From: Corbicula japonica
Lineage: Eukaryota; Mollusca; Bivalvia; Venerida; Cyrenidae
Direction of reading: 5' to 3'
Length of the DNA stretch: 64,000 bases
Assembly (NCBI GenBank): GCA_038501625.1
Contig: JAZAYU010000038.1
Span: 1,612,001 to 1,676,000 of the forward strand
Shown one piece after another: positions 33,381-43,579 of this stretch (positions are counted from its first letter, which is position 1; the number at the start of each line of letters is the position of its first letter). Made by a program: the position numbers and the translations under genes. Under the pieces are notes generated by a model. The model was not told where the DNA came from. It saw only the letters and a program-made list of their open reading frames with translations, and made no database searches.

Positions 33381-34800
33381 CTAGAAATGTGTCCATAGGA
33401 CACGGATGCCCCCGCTATGCACGTTTGTCATGTCGAACATTTATACCAAGTTATTTTAAAATCCAATAATAATAAATAACAAACTCACAGCCCATACAAG
33501 AAAATTTTGGTTTTAGTAATAGTGACCTTGACCTTGGACCTACAGGCATGGGAATTGTACACAACACAACGCCTTGTCATAGTGAACATTTGTGCCAAAT
33601 TATTTTGAAATCACTCTGTTAATAACGAAGTTATAGCCAGTACAAGAAATTTCAATTTTTTGTAACAGTGACCTTGACCTTGGACCTACAGGCATGGGTA
33701 TAGTACACAACACATCGTCTTGATATAATGAACATTTATACTAAGTTATTTTAAAATCCAATTAGAAATAACAAAGTAACAGAGCAGACAAGATTTTTAT
33801 AACAACATTCTATTTTTAGTAACAGTGACCTTGACCTTTGACCTTTAGGCATGGGTGTTGTACATGACACACCGCCTTATCATGGTGAACATTTGGGCCA
33901 AGTTATTTTGAAATCCCTCCATTCATAAGGAAGTTTCAGCCCGGACAAGAAAATTCTATTTTTAGTAACAGTGACCTTGACCTTGGACCTACAGGCATGG
34001 GTATTGTACGCGACACACCGTCTTGATATGGTGAACATTTATACTAAGTTATTTTAAAATCCAATAAGAAATAGCAAAGTTACAGAGCGGACAAGATTTT
34101 TCCAACAAAATTCTATTTTTAGTAACAGTGACCTTGACCTTGGACCTACAGGCATGGGTGTTGTACGCGACACACCGCCTTATCATGATGAACATTTGTG
34201 CCAAGTTATTTTGAAATCACTCCATTCATAAGGAAGTTACAGCCCGGACAAGAAAATTCTATTTTTAGTAACAGTGACCTTGACCTTGGACCTACAGGCA
34301 TGGGTATTGTACGCGACACACCGTCTTGATATGGTTAACATTTATACCAAGTTATTTTAAAATCCAATAAGAAATAACAAAGTTACAGAGCAGACAAGAT
34401 TTTTCCAACAAAATTCTATTTTTAGTAACTGTGACCTTGACCTTGGACCTACAGGCATGGGTGTTGTACGCGACACACCGCCTTATCATGGTGAACATTT
34501 GTGCCAAGTTATTTTGAAATCCCTCCATTCATAAGGAAGTTACAGCCCGGACAAGAAAATTCTATTTTTAGTAACAGTGACCTTGACCTTGGACCTACAG
34601 GCATGTGTGTTGTACGCGACACACCGCCTTGATATGGTGAACATTCATACCAAGTTATTTTAAAATCCAATAAGAAATAACAAAGTTACAGAGCGGACAC
34701 GATTTTCGAACATACACACACACTGACACACACACACGCACACACAGCCAGGGTGAACACTATATGCCCTTCCGCCATTACATGGCGGGGGCATAATAAA
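33381..34800. mobile_element. Pearl-like non-autonomous element with tandem core
   Basis: Left end TAGAAATGTGTCCATAGGAC then ACGGATGCCCCCGC; right end GCCCTTCCGCCATTACATGG then CGGGGGCATAATAAA, with a CGCCAT/ATGGCG hairpin near the tip. The core has eight monomers starting GTGACCTTGACC at 33522, 33668, 33825, 33971, 34128, 34274, 34431 and 34577. A CACACA stretch precedes the right end. The layout resembles bivalve pearl elements, thought to be Helitron relatives; the assignment is inference. Confidence 0.75.
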
Positions 34801-34861
34801 AATATACTTCATAATAATACATGTTTTCAGGTTATTCGTTTAAAACATGTAAGTAAAAGCT

Positions 34862-35132
34862 TTAGTGTGTCCTGATCCTAGTGCAAGTCTTGTCAATGAA
34901 TGACTGAGATCTGTCTGGGTGAAATACTTGAACGGCTCTCGAACAATACATTAAAATAGCTTCTAATATTCGCACTGCATTTCTTAGTGTGTTTTTTTTG
35001 TATTTTGAATAAAATGCACGGTATTTGTTATTCATACACACAAGACTGCTACCATTGTTAAGCTGGAAAACTCCATGAAAAAATGATAGCAAGAGGTACA
35101 GTGTCTCTCGCTTAACTTCCATGTCAGGTTCT
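34862..35132 (-). CDS. Possible terminal exon of an unrecognised gene
   Basis: An open frame of about 90 codons follows a plausible acceptor (GCATTTTAG) and ends TRIRTH-stop. The peptide has a leucine/phenylalanine-rich stretch (ETLYLLLSFFHGVFQL) and a helix-like LRNAVRILEAILMYC. I do not recognise it. Average composition and lack of repeat matches argue mildly for coding, but no partner exon or polyadenylation signal was found. It could be chance. Confidence 0.22.
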
Positions 35133-35813
35133 CTAAAATGCAAAGACAAAACTTATTCTCCATGTCAAATTATCAAAACATATTCACCCTGAATAGTGTC
35201 CAACTAAAATTGGTTCATCTATTAATTGAGATAAACAGATGTTCTTTTGAAACGTAGACGAGTAACGTTAGTATGATTAACCATTTACTGCTAAAACTGA
35301 TCGAGACATTATGGATATGCTCCGTAAAATATCTTAACAATAATGTGAGCAGAGATAAATTGCAAGAACGACAACTCTTGAAACTTATGTCGTTCTATTT
35401 TTAACTATAACATGATATCGATTACGTCTGTCGGTCAACATGTACGTACTATGTAATTTAAACTTCCGTATATGTGACATTATGAAGTTGATTCCTAAAC
35501 TTCATTAATTATTGGCTGGTGGAATGAAATTCAAGCTGATCAAAACGTAGAGTAAGTCATTTAAAATAAAGTTATTGCTTTACAATTCATATTTAATCGA
35601 AACGAAAGTGCAATAACGACAAATTCACCATGGTTAATAGAATGTCATTTATAAATATCATTTTAGAATGCATATTATTAAAACGAAAGTGAAATTATGA
35701 AGCTGACATAAGTGGCATAATTTATGAAAATGGTGTCTTATAAAACACAACGGGTTTAACTACATTACAAAAGTAATCACATTGTGAAATAAAGTTAGGA
35801 TGGTTCACAGAAC

Positions 35814-35868
35814 TTTCTGAAAATAAACTGGTTTTCTGAAAACAGAAAACAGGATCGTTTTCTGAAAA
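35814..35868. promoter_or_regulatory. Triple TTTCTGAAAA motif upstream of B-box gene 1
   Basis: TTTCTGAAAA occurs at 35814, 35833 and 35859, with GTTTTCTGAAAAC/AGAAAAC able to pair. It ends about 36 bases before the exon acceptor. Its role is unknown. Confidence 0.3.
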
Positions 35869-35925
35869 TGTAAAATAAAATGATTTTTATGAATTACATC
35901 TCAGGGAACGAAGCGGGTTTCAACA

Positions 35926-37290
35926 ATGGCAGAGGGAGGCAACTTTAGCAACTCTATTCATAGGGATGTAGAGGAAGATTGTATCAGATCCCTGCCGAAC
36001 GGCTCCGATGACTACGATAGATCTTTGATTTGTGGGTCTGATGAATATGCCAGCAGATCCATAACTGCCGGGTCCGATGATTATGATAGCAGATCCATGA
36101 TGGTCGGTTCCGATGACTTTCACAGCAGGTCCATGATGGGCGGGTCCGATGAATTTCACATCGGGTCCATCGACGACGAGTCAAATGAAAACGATATGAA
36201 CTCAGATTCAGGGGACGAGTCTGATGAATTGCAAAATAATCAGTGCGAACCATGTAAGAAAGCTGGTACCAGTACAACAGCTGTGAAATATTGTGAAAAT
36301 TGCCCAGAGTATCTTTGTGGTCAGTGTTTCAGTAACCATGCAAGGTTTAAGGCTTTTAAGGACCACAAAATACAAAGTATTTCCAATGCCAGTTCCGCCA
36401 ACCCTACAAGGGTGATTGAAAACTCAAAAGATAAACCATCGGAACTGAACCTCCGACGCCGAGCAGCACAATCGAATTTTTCTTCAGAGGCGGAAATAAA
36501 AGTAGAAGCTAAACTGCTATCAATAATCAACTTAAGTACAAGCATGGATAAAGAAAAGCCCATAACGGCTGGTATAACCATGGTGCAGACACATTTCTGT
36601 GTGGTCACGGATGATAAAAACAAGTCCATAAAGGTGATTGATACAAGAAGAAGACGTGTTGCTTCGGAGAAAAGTATTAGTGAAGCTGAAAGCTTATGGT
36701 CGTTGACGGCAGTGAATGACGAGCAAGTAGCCGTATCAGTGTCGTTCAGAGGGAAGGGAAAAGTTTTGTTCTTCTTAGTGTCATCATCTGGACTTATTAG
36801 TTATACTAATAGGATTATAGAAGTTGGATTTTCGCTGTACGGTATGATATACAGCAATGAACGGTTCTATGCCACTGACGGATTCGACATATATGTTATT
36901 AGTGTGCAAGGCGAGATTCTCAAGAAAATCAGTAACACTTTGTTCTATTGGTTACGTGGTATAGCTATAAGTAATGATGACAGTACTTTATATGTTTGCA
37001 GCTATGGTAACGACACAGTGCTAAGTTTAGACTTGAATGGAAAGATCAAGGATATGTATAAGGCCAAAGACCTTGAGAGACCGTGGGGCATTACACTGGA
37101 CAGATTAGGTTATATACAAGTGTGCAGTTGTGGTAAAAAAGCTGTCACTCGGCTTACAGGAGACCTCAACATGGTGCACACCATCATAGAAGACACTGAC
37201 GTTAAGAATTGTATTGTCGACAAAAGAGATAACAAATTGTATCTTGCTTTTTGTTCTGAGATAAAAGTATTTAGTTTAAGTTATCAGTAA
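35926..37290 (+). CDS. RING-less B-box/beta-propeller (TRIM-like) protein 1 with short 12-residue repeats
   Basis: 454 residues. Residues 26-84 are five tandem units of about 12 residues of form GSDxxxSRSMMx (the first has 11). A B-box-type zinc site follows: C107, C110, C123, C126, C131, C134, H138, H147. From about 195 to the end is a beta-propeller of NHL/TRIM2-3-71-like character (CVVTDDKNKSIKVID, FYATDGFDIYVIS, GIAISNDDSTLYVCSYGNDTVLSLDLNGKI, PWGITLDRLGYIQVCS). There is no RING, so ubiquitin-ligase activity is not expected; there is at most a short helix between B-box and propeller. An acceptor (CATCTCAG at 35904) lies 21 bases, in frame, before the ATG, so an upstream exon may exist. 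AATAAA lies at 37342. Its paralogue starts 4 kb downstream on the same strand. Molluscs have large expansions of such genes, often linked to immunity; that role here is inference. Confidence 0.85.
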   Translation: MAEGGNFSNSIHRDVEEDCIRSLPNGSDDYDRSLICGSDEYASRSITAGSDDYDSRSMMVGSDDFHSRSMMGGSDEFHIGSIDDESNENDMNSDSGDESDELQNNQCEPCKKAGTSTTAVKYCENCPEYLCGQCFSNHARFKAFKDHKIQSISNASSANPTRVIENSKDKPSELNLRRRAAQSNFSSEAEIKVEAKLLSIINLSTSMDKEKPITAGITMVQTHFCVVTDDKNKSIKVIDTRRRRVASEKSISEAESLWSLTAVNDEQVAVSVSFRGKGKVLFFLVSSSGLISYTNRIIEVGFSLYGMIYSNERFYATDGFDIYVISVQGEILKKISNTLFYWLRGIAISNDDSTLYVCSYGNDTVLSLDLNGKIKDMYKAKDLERPWGITLDRLGYIQVCSCGKKAVTRLTGDLNMVHTIIEDTDVKNCIVDKRDNKLYLAFCSEIKVFSLSYQ

Positions 37291-37341
37291 ACGGTACACA
37301 CATATGATAGTTGATAAGACATATGAAATTTTCTAGTATTT

Positions 37342-37347
37342 AATAAA
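37342..37347 (+). promoter_or_regulatory. Polyadenylation signal of B-box gene 1
   Basis: AATAAA 52 bases after the TAA stop. Confidence 0.6.
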
Positions 37348-38118
37348 AAATGCACACAGCATGTTATCTGTAAGTTGAGTGGTATTCAATATAATCATAT
37401 TTGATCGTTTATAGTAAACACACATAATTTTGCAATTTTAAATTCCTTCTGCTAAAATATCATTCAATAAAATGATTGATTATAGAATTTTAAACGATAG
37501 CAAATCCGATAAAAGAAATAGAAAAGTACAGCAATAAGAAAATGACATTGAATAAACCTATTAAGGTAATACACTTTGGTTAATAGATTCTCTTTTTATT
37601 GAGTAATGTTTTGTCTTTTTATAATGTTACTTGTATCTGTTAATAATACTTCAGTATAAAACGCGTTTACATAAACATGTACATGTACGTCCTTTCTGAC
37701 GTATTAAATACATCTGCAATAATTTACATGTAAGCTTCAACTAAGTGCGTAGTGGGAAGATATTTTCACGTACTATTCAAATATTTAAAAGTTATGACAC
37801 CTTGCACTTTAATTTGTTTATTAACCAAATAAATGTATTATTTTTGTTAACGTTTGAAATGCAATAAAGCTAGATTAGAACGCAGAGTAATTATAAAATC
37901 GTAAACAACATTTTTTCTATAATTCATATGTTGAACAGAAAGTTAACTTTAATCTATCATGTTTACAAATAAATTTGTTTCGATGATGTAGTCTCGTTAA
38001 AATTCCGAGTGGTTCATAATTTCTAGACAATGTTTTTCTTTCTTAAATTCCTGCAAACAAGTAACCACCGACTCACTTTTCACAGCTCCAACATTTCAAA
38101 GACATTTCCACTTTCATC
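37348..38118. other. Intergenic spacer between the B-box paralogues
   Basis: AT-rich; no repeat family or gene was recognised. It would contain the promoter of gene 2 if its first exon is at 38119. Confidence 0.4.
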
Positions 38119-38154
38119 ATGCCTTCAGGAAAATTAAATCGGCCGAAGAGTAAG
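38119..38154 (+). CDS. Candidate first exon of B-box protein 2
   Basis: ATG plus 11 codons (MPSGKLNRPKSK) ends at the donor AAG|GTAATT in phase 0, the same phase as the acceptor at 41452. A short basic N-terminus is plausible, but a 12-codon exon can arise by chance, and the intron would be 3.3 kb. Confidence 0.35.
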
Positions 38155-38269
38155 GTAATTATGCATGAAGATCGGTCACTTACATGTTCTTTTTATATTT
38201 TCTTGGTAATAAAAATAATGAACCGTTCCGCATCGAATAAAGATGATTGAGTAAACTTTTATACGAATA

Positions 38270-38385
38270 CACTGGTAATCGAACCTGTACGGGCGACAGC
38301 GCCTAGCAACATAATTCCGAGGACGTAACCGTTTAAGCTAGCCATGTTACCACTAGCAAGGTTTTGCGGATTACCTATTATCAAC
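38270..38385 (-). mobile_element. tRNA-headed SINE, copy 1
   Basis: On -: ATGGCTAGCTTAAACGGTTA (A-box region), GCTAGGCGCTGTCGCCCGTA, then CAGGTTCGATTACCAG (B box). The GGCGCTGTCGCC phrase is the family mark. Confidence 0.65.
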
Positions 38386-39132
38386 GTAATCATCATCATG
38401 TGACACCTGTACCCAATTTATTTTATTTATCATTACAACGATCAATGAGATAAAAACAACAATAATGTGCTTTTAACTATAAATCAGGGGAGCATTAATA
38501 ATCACCGCGGCCGATACGCCACTGTGATTTTAGCATTATTATCCAAGTTAGCTGATAAATACATCGCGTTTAGCCAACCAATGAATTGTACATAGACAAC
38601 GATTGCAATCGTCAGTTAAAAAGCTTTTCAATTCTTGAAAGTATGTGTTTACTACTCGATCTCTAGGTCTTTCTGTCGTAACTAAGGTAAGTCGAACTAT
38701 AACTCCTAGGATTTTGAAGACGTGGTATAAATACAAGTTTTCAAAAATTACTTTATAATTTATATAACTGATAGAAGACAAATAGGCAAAAGAAAACAAC
38801 AAACAAACATGTTAATGCGAAAACTAATTCATTATAATACGCAATAGAAGTACAAATTTGTTTGGGTACATAAGCCGATCGGCAGGTTGATACATGTAAT
38901 AAAGTTTTCAGTGTGGAAAAATTTCGTTGTACTTGGTTTGACTCTTGGTATTGCGCTCGCTCATTTGGGAAAAATGCATGCTACCAGATGGTGTTATTCC
39001 GTGATTATTTGGCCAGAATTGCGTAAATTGTAGGTACGATCTTCCAATAATGTATCGTACAAGTCACCATGGGAGACAGTGGTTCGAAGTTCGGTATTTA
39101 ATCATGTAATCATTTTCTTCAAATGATATTGT

Positions 39133-39245
39133 CTCTAGCTGGGAACTAACCCGCACCGTCTAGGCGACAGCGCCTAGCCCTGCAATTCCGACGACGCAAC
39201 CAACTGAGATAACCAGGACAACCCCATAAAAGGTTGTTCGGATAG
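39133..39245 (-). mobile_element. tRNA-headed SINE, copy 2
   Basis: On -: GGTTATCTCAGTTGGTTGCG, GCTAGGCGCTGTCGCCTAGA, then CGGGTTAGTTCCCAGC. Confidence 0.65.
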
Positions 39246-39524
39246 CCCTGATATATGTACGACGTCGGTAACGGGTTGTTTTAATGATAACAGTACTGAC
39301 TTTATGAACGGTGAGACTTTTTACGGTCGCCACACTGCATAAATAGCGCTGAAGTGAATTTCAAATGATAGCGTCTCTACCTGGGAGCTAGAATACATTC
39401 GCACTTTGTCTCACCAAGTCTTCGCTCATAGTAAGATGTACATTTTCTTTAAATACTGCTAAAGTTGTAAATGAATATTTCTCATAATGCTGTCTAATGC
39501 TGTCAATCTGAAAGACTCGTGAAA

Positions 39525-39830
39525 AAGTGAAATATGCATATCAGTGCCCAAGGTTATAAAACTGAGTACGGAAACCAGTCTCAAATCTCAAGCATGTGAT
39601 TGGCTGAAATGGCGACCAGTCACATGCATAAGATTTGAGACTGGTTTCCAATATCAGTTTTATAACCTTCAGGCCAGGAATTGCCTCACAAAGAGAATAC
39701 AGCCGCCCCACACAACCAAAAAGCATTGGCTTATGAAATGAACACTTTTTAAATAATCACCACAAATAATTAACGAAAAAGAGAAGGTAACAGCCTCGGA
39801 ACGGTCAGTGGCATAACATTTGTGGACTAA
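39525..39830 (-). mobile_element. R1 fragment split by a fold-back insertion
   Basis: R1 reads GTGAAATATGCATATCAG up to 39543 and resumes at CAGGAATTGCCTCAC after 39672, then CCGCCCCACACAACC. CAG is repeated at both junctions. Confidence 0.7.
39544..39672. mobile_element. Fold-back element nested in R1
   Basis: TGCCCAAGGTTATAAAACTG at the left and CAGTTTTATAACCTTCAGGC at the right; inner arms GGAAACCAGTCTCAAATCTC and its mirror. Same family as 28433-28585, with a diverged centre. Confidence 0.8.
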
Positions 39831-41070
39831 TTATTGTGAACGTAGATAGTGATTATTCAAAAGATCATAGAAAAAACCGCAATGCTATAAACATGAGTAA
39901 TAAAAACTGAGCCAAAACTACACCATAATATTACAAATCTTATTAACCTTTTAAAATTTTCACATAACCATAATGGTATTCAAGTTATTCGTACTCATTT
40001 CACAAGGTATATATATATTTATAAATGATATCCAGTGATTCATATTTTACTTATTCATGAGCTCGTGGTGTTCCAATTATTTTTTTAAGATTTTTGAAGT
40101 ACATTTTACATTTAAATTACGAAACATAAAATATTGTCAATGGGCTATTTGAATAGTTCATTGAATTTTCTTAAAGATATCTTTTCAACATGCTTATGTA
40201 GAAGAGCTCATTTTACATCATTTATTATAATCGTACTTTTTCAGCTAGCTACCAAAATACTTTCGAGCCCGTTTCATCCCACTAAACATGCTAAATGTTG
40301 CCGCAATGGTCATTGATTGGAGTTCTCGTCAGATGTCTCGGGAGTTGGTTTAAACATAGTTGTTGATGGAACGAACATGTGGGATCAATATTTTGGATTT
40401 AACGAAATAAATATGTTTTGATTGATGTGTAATTTATTTTTTGATAATTATCTGGATTTTTTAAGTTAGGATTAGTGTACAGAAAGGTAGACGAATTTCG
40501 GCATAATGCAAATGGGTTACAAATCCCTCAGATGAGAATATTTTACTTTGTCATTGATCACTTCGTAAAATATCTATACATGTACGATTTAGTATTTTAT
40601 AGCTATTTTTATTATTATTATGTGGACGTGTAATAGATCTGTCACTTATTCATTATATGCGACATTCCTATTCATATTAAGTTTCGTCAAGAATTATAAT
40701 TGAATAACGTCCCATACTCCGTCTACATTGGACAATTATAAACAACGAGCGCCAATCTAATTTCATTCAAATCAAGTGGTCCCGGGAAGTTCACCAGACA
40801 TATTCACTTTGCTGGAAAGAGGAGTTAAATTCCATATTCTTATTGCAAAACAGGTTTTGTCTTGTTTTTGAACTGTCCGTATACATTACCGAGGAATAAG
40901 CTAACTTACTGATGTTATGTCACGAAAGCAACTAATACTCCTTTATTTTGAAGAACGTTTCACCGACCTTTTGTTTTCTAATGTTTCCTATGTGCTAGTT
41001 TTGTTATCACAAATAGTTTTTTAAGCACAGTAGTTTTATACACGATTTACTTTATCTTATGTAATATTTA

Positions 41071-41385
41071 AGGAATGATTCTTATTTTGGTGCGGTTCAT
41101 GCAGATTGGACGTGCACGCGAGAGCTGGCAAATCCATAAAGCGCGCTAGCGCTTTATGGTAAATTTGCCAGCTCTCGCGTGCACGTCCAATCTGCATGAA
41201 CCGCACCAAAATAAGAATCATTACTTATATTTACATTTTATTCATTTTTTTTAAATAAACTTAAGTCGAACGCTTTCAAAAATTAGTATTAAGTGAAAAG
41301 GGGGAGTAATACGTGGGAGTTTTTAATAGTAACAGCCATGACGTTACTGACGTCATTACGGGTCATGCGGTTCATGCAAAATGAA
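41071..41385 (+). mobile_element. Palindrome-bearing element, copy 2 (60-bp perfect arms)
   Basis: Arms 41074-41133 and 41163-41222 are exact reverse complements, and the 29-bp centre contains an 11-bp stem of its own (CCATAAAGCGC/GCGCTTTATGG). The element continues through GTGAAAAGGGGGAGTAATAC, TGACGTCA and GGTTCATGCAAAATGAACC. Its right border runs into the 5' part of the next open frame, and homology with the other copy continues past it to about 41425 (GAAGAAATCAATAGGAATGT). Confidence 0.85.
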
Positions 41386-41452
41386 CCAAATTTTTTTAAA
41401 CGAAGAAATCAATAGGAATGTAAATATAATATTTTGTTGTTATGTATTTCAG

Positions 41453-43579
41453 AATAATACCAAACTCAGAGTGGCAAAAGCAACAATATACAGACGTTTA
41501 TCATTAGGTGGCTCGGACGAAATCATCGGCATGTCAAACATTGCCGGTCTCAATGAAACTTACAATGGGCTCACAAAAGACAGGTCAGCGGACGCCTACT
41601 CAGCACTTGTGATGGACACCAACTTTGGAAGTTTCAACAAATCTATGGTAGGCGGACCGGACGTAAACCTTAGCAGAACAATAATGGGAAGTTCCTGTGA
41701 AGATAACAGCAGATCCGTAATAGGAGGTTCTGGTCAAGATCTTAGTATATCAGTTTTGGGCGGATCCGATGAAGACCATAGCAGATCCGTGATTGGAGGT
41801 TCGATTGAAGATCACAACTTATCCGTAATAGGAGGTTCCGGTCAAGATCTTAGTAGATCAGTTTTGGGCGGATCCGATGAAGACCATAGCAGATCCGTGT
41901 TTGGAGGTTCGATTGAAGATCACAACTTATCCGTAATAGGAGGTTCCGGTCAAGATCTTAGTAGATTAGTTTTGAGCGGATCCGATGAAGATCATAGCAG
42001 ATCCGTGATTGGAGGTTTGAATGAAGATCATTATATATCCTTAATAGGAAGTTCCGATGAAAATCATAGCAAATCAGTATTGGGCGGATCCGATGAATAT
42101 CACTGCAGATCCATTATAGGTGGTTTTGATAAATGTCACAGCATATCAGTTTTGGGCGGATTCAATGAAAGTCACAGCAGAACCCCAACGGTTGTATCCA
42201 ATAAAGATCACAGCAGATCATTCATTGGAGCATCCAACGAAGATCATAGCCGGTCCGTTATGATTGTATTCAATAAAGATAGCAACAGAACGGTGTTCAA
42301 CGAAAACGATGAAGGACTCGGCAGATCTGTGATAAGAGAATCCGATGAAACCAAATCATTGCTGCGTGGATTCGACGAAGAACATAACCAATTTCAACTA
42401 GGTGTTAACGATAAAGCTCAACGCAGCAGAACGATGTTAGACGCATTTAATTTCGCTGAAGATGATAACAGATTGATACTGTGCGGATCCGAGGATGGTT
42501 ACAGCAGTGCCGCAATAGGAGAACCCTATGAAGATCATAGACGGGCCATATTAGGCGGATCCGATCAGGATGACATAGTTCAAGTATCAGATTCTGCGAG
42601 CTCTGATGAACAGACAGCTAATTGTAATCCCTGCCAGAGAGCTGGTAACAGAAGAGCTGCTGTAAAATATTGTAAAGAATGTCTTCATTATCTGTGTGGT
42701 CATTGTAACAACAAACATATGAGATGCTTTGCATTTCGACAACACGTGTTACACGAAGTTAACTCCACAATTAGTCGAAACATTGCAAAGAAAGCAGCTC
42801 ATCTAGTTGCAAGGATTGATATAGGTACATCTAAAGACAAAGAAAAACCAATGTTATGGGGTATTTCAGTTGTTCGTTCAAGATTCTGCGTGGTAACAGA
42901 TTGGAAAAACAAATCTATAAAGGTAGTTGATACAGCGAAGATGTGCATAACATCAGAAAAGAGAGTCAAAAAAGCAGATAGGTTGTCCTCTATAACCACT
43001 GTAAATGACGACCGCGTAGCTGTGTCGATATCAATTAAAGGTGTTTCCAAAATTTTATTCTACTCCGTATCGAAAAAAGGAGTCATTAGGGATACTCACA
43101 AGTCATTTGTCACTAGCAGCCATTTCTTCAGCATTAATTATAGCAAATGTCGATTGTACACAACCGACGGATGTCACATTTGCGTGTTAAGTTTACATGG
43201 CCATATCATCAAGACAATAAGAGACCCCTCCTTTGATACTTTGTTTGGTATTGCTCTTAGTAATGATGAAAACACTATCTATGTCGGAAGCCTCGGCAAT
43301 GATACAGTGTTCAGTTTAGATTTGGATGGAAATATAAAGGCGTCGTACACAGACACAGACCTAATGAGACCATACGGCATCTCAGTGGATAGCAAAGGCT
43401 TTGTCTATGTGTGCAGCAATCAAACAGGAAGTGTTCATCAGCTAACAGCTGACCTCAGAAAGGTGCAAGTTATCATAAATGACGACGGTGTTGCGGACTG
43501 TGACATTAACACAATAGCAAACAATGTGTATTTGTCATATGCCACTGAGATAAAGGTGTACAATTTTCGTCACCTTTAA
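41453..43579 (+). CDS. RING-less B-box/beta-propeller (TRIM-like) protein 2 with expanded 12-residue repeats
   Basis: The open frame begins at 41381, but its first 24 codons lie in repeat DNA, and the acceptor TTATGTATTTCAG (ending 41452) marks a better exon start in phase 0. Residue numbers count from 41381. Residues 91-318 are 19 consecutive units of exactly 12 residues (consensus GGSDEDHSRSVI), then about seven eroded units to 402. Units 3-10 form a 36-residue higher-order repeat (GQDL, DEDH and IEDH types in order). The B-box-type site is C415, C418, C431, C434, C439, C442, H446, H455. A propeller follows (CVVTDWKNKSIKVVD, LYTTDGCHICVLS, GIALSNDENTIYVGSLGNDTVFSLDLDG, PYGISVDSKGFVYVCS). 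No RING or clear coiled coil. SDED motifs could be casein-kinase-2 targets (inference). It is a clear paralogue of the gene at 35926-37290. Confidence 0.85.
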   Translation, partial: NNTKLRVAKATIYRRLSLGGSDEIIGMSNIAGLNETYNGLTKDRSADAYSALVMDTNFGSFNKSMVGGPDVNLSRTIMGSSCEDNSRSVIGGSGQDLSISVLGGSDEDHSRSVIGGSIEDHNLSVIGGSGQDLSRSVLGGSDEDHSRSVFGGSIEDHNLSVIGGSGQDLSRLVLSGSDEDHSRSVIGGLNEDHYISLIGSSDENHSKSVLGGSDEYHCRSIIGGFDKCHSISVLGGFNESHSRTPTVVSNKDHSRSFIGASNEDHSRSVMIVFNKDSNRTVFNENDEGLGRSVIRESDETKSLLRGFDEEHNQFQLGVNDKAQRSRTMLDAFNFAEDDNRLILCGSEDGYSSAAIGEPYEDHRRAILGGSDQDDIVQVSDSASSDEQTANCNPCQRAGNRRAAVKYCKECLHYLCGHCNNKHMRCFAFRQHVLHEVNSTISRNIAKKAAHLVARIDIGTSKDKEKPMLWGISVVRSRFCVVTDWKNKSIKVVDTAKMCITSEKRVKKADRLSSITTVNDDRVAVSISIKGVSKILFYSVSKKGVIRDTHKSFVTSSHFFSINYSKCRLYTTDGCHICVLSLHGHIIKTIRDPSFDTLFGIALSNDENTIYVGSLGNDTVFSLDLDGNIKASYTDTDLMRPYGISVDSKGFVYVCSNQTGSVHQLTADLRKVQVIINDDGVADCDINTIANNVYLSYATEIKVYNFRHL
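41651..42334 (+). repeat. 36-bp coding minisatellite (12-residue units) in B-box gene 2
   Basis: 19 in-frame 36-bp units; three adjacent units form a 108-bp block whose repeats are nearly identical in DNA (GGATCCGATGAAGACCATAG, GGTTCGATTGAAGATCACAA, GGTTCCGGTCAAGATCTTAG). The younger, cleaner units are on the left and the decayed ones toward the B-box. Confidence 0.9.

Noticed and set aside
33522..34722. CRISPR-like array
   Set aside because: The regularly spaced phrase belongs to whole 146/157-bp repeated monomers without unique spacers, in a eukaryotic pearl-like element.
35984..36277. Reverse-strand frames over the 5' part of B-box gene 1
   Set aside because: Shadows of the 12-residue repeat coding strand, where the forward frame has the zinc-binding and propeller domains.
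41381..41452. The first 24 codons of the long frame as the real N-terminus of B-box protein 2
   Set aside because: They match the border of a repeat also found at 22800-22870, and a good acceptor follows at 41452.
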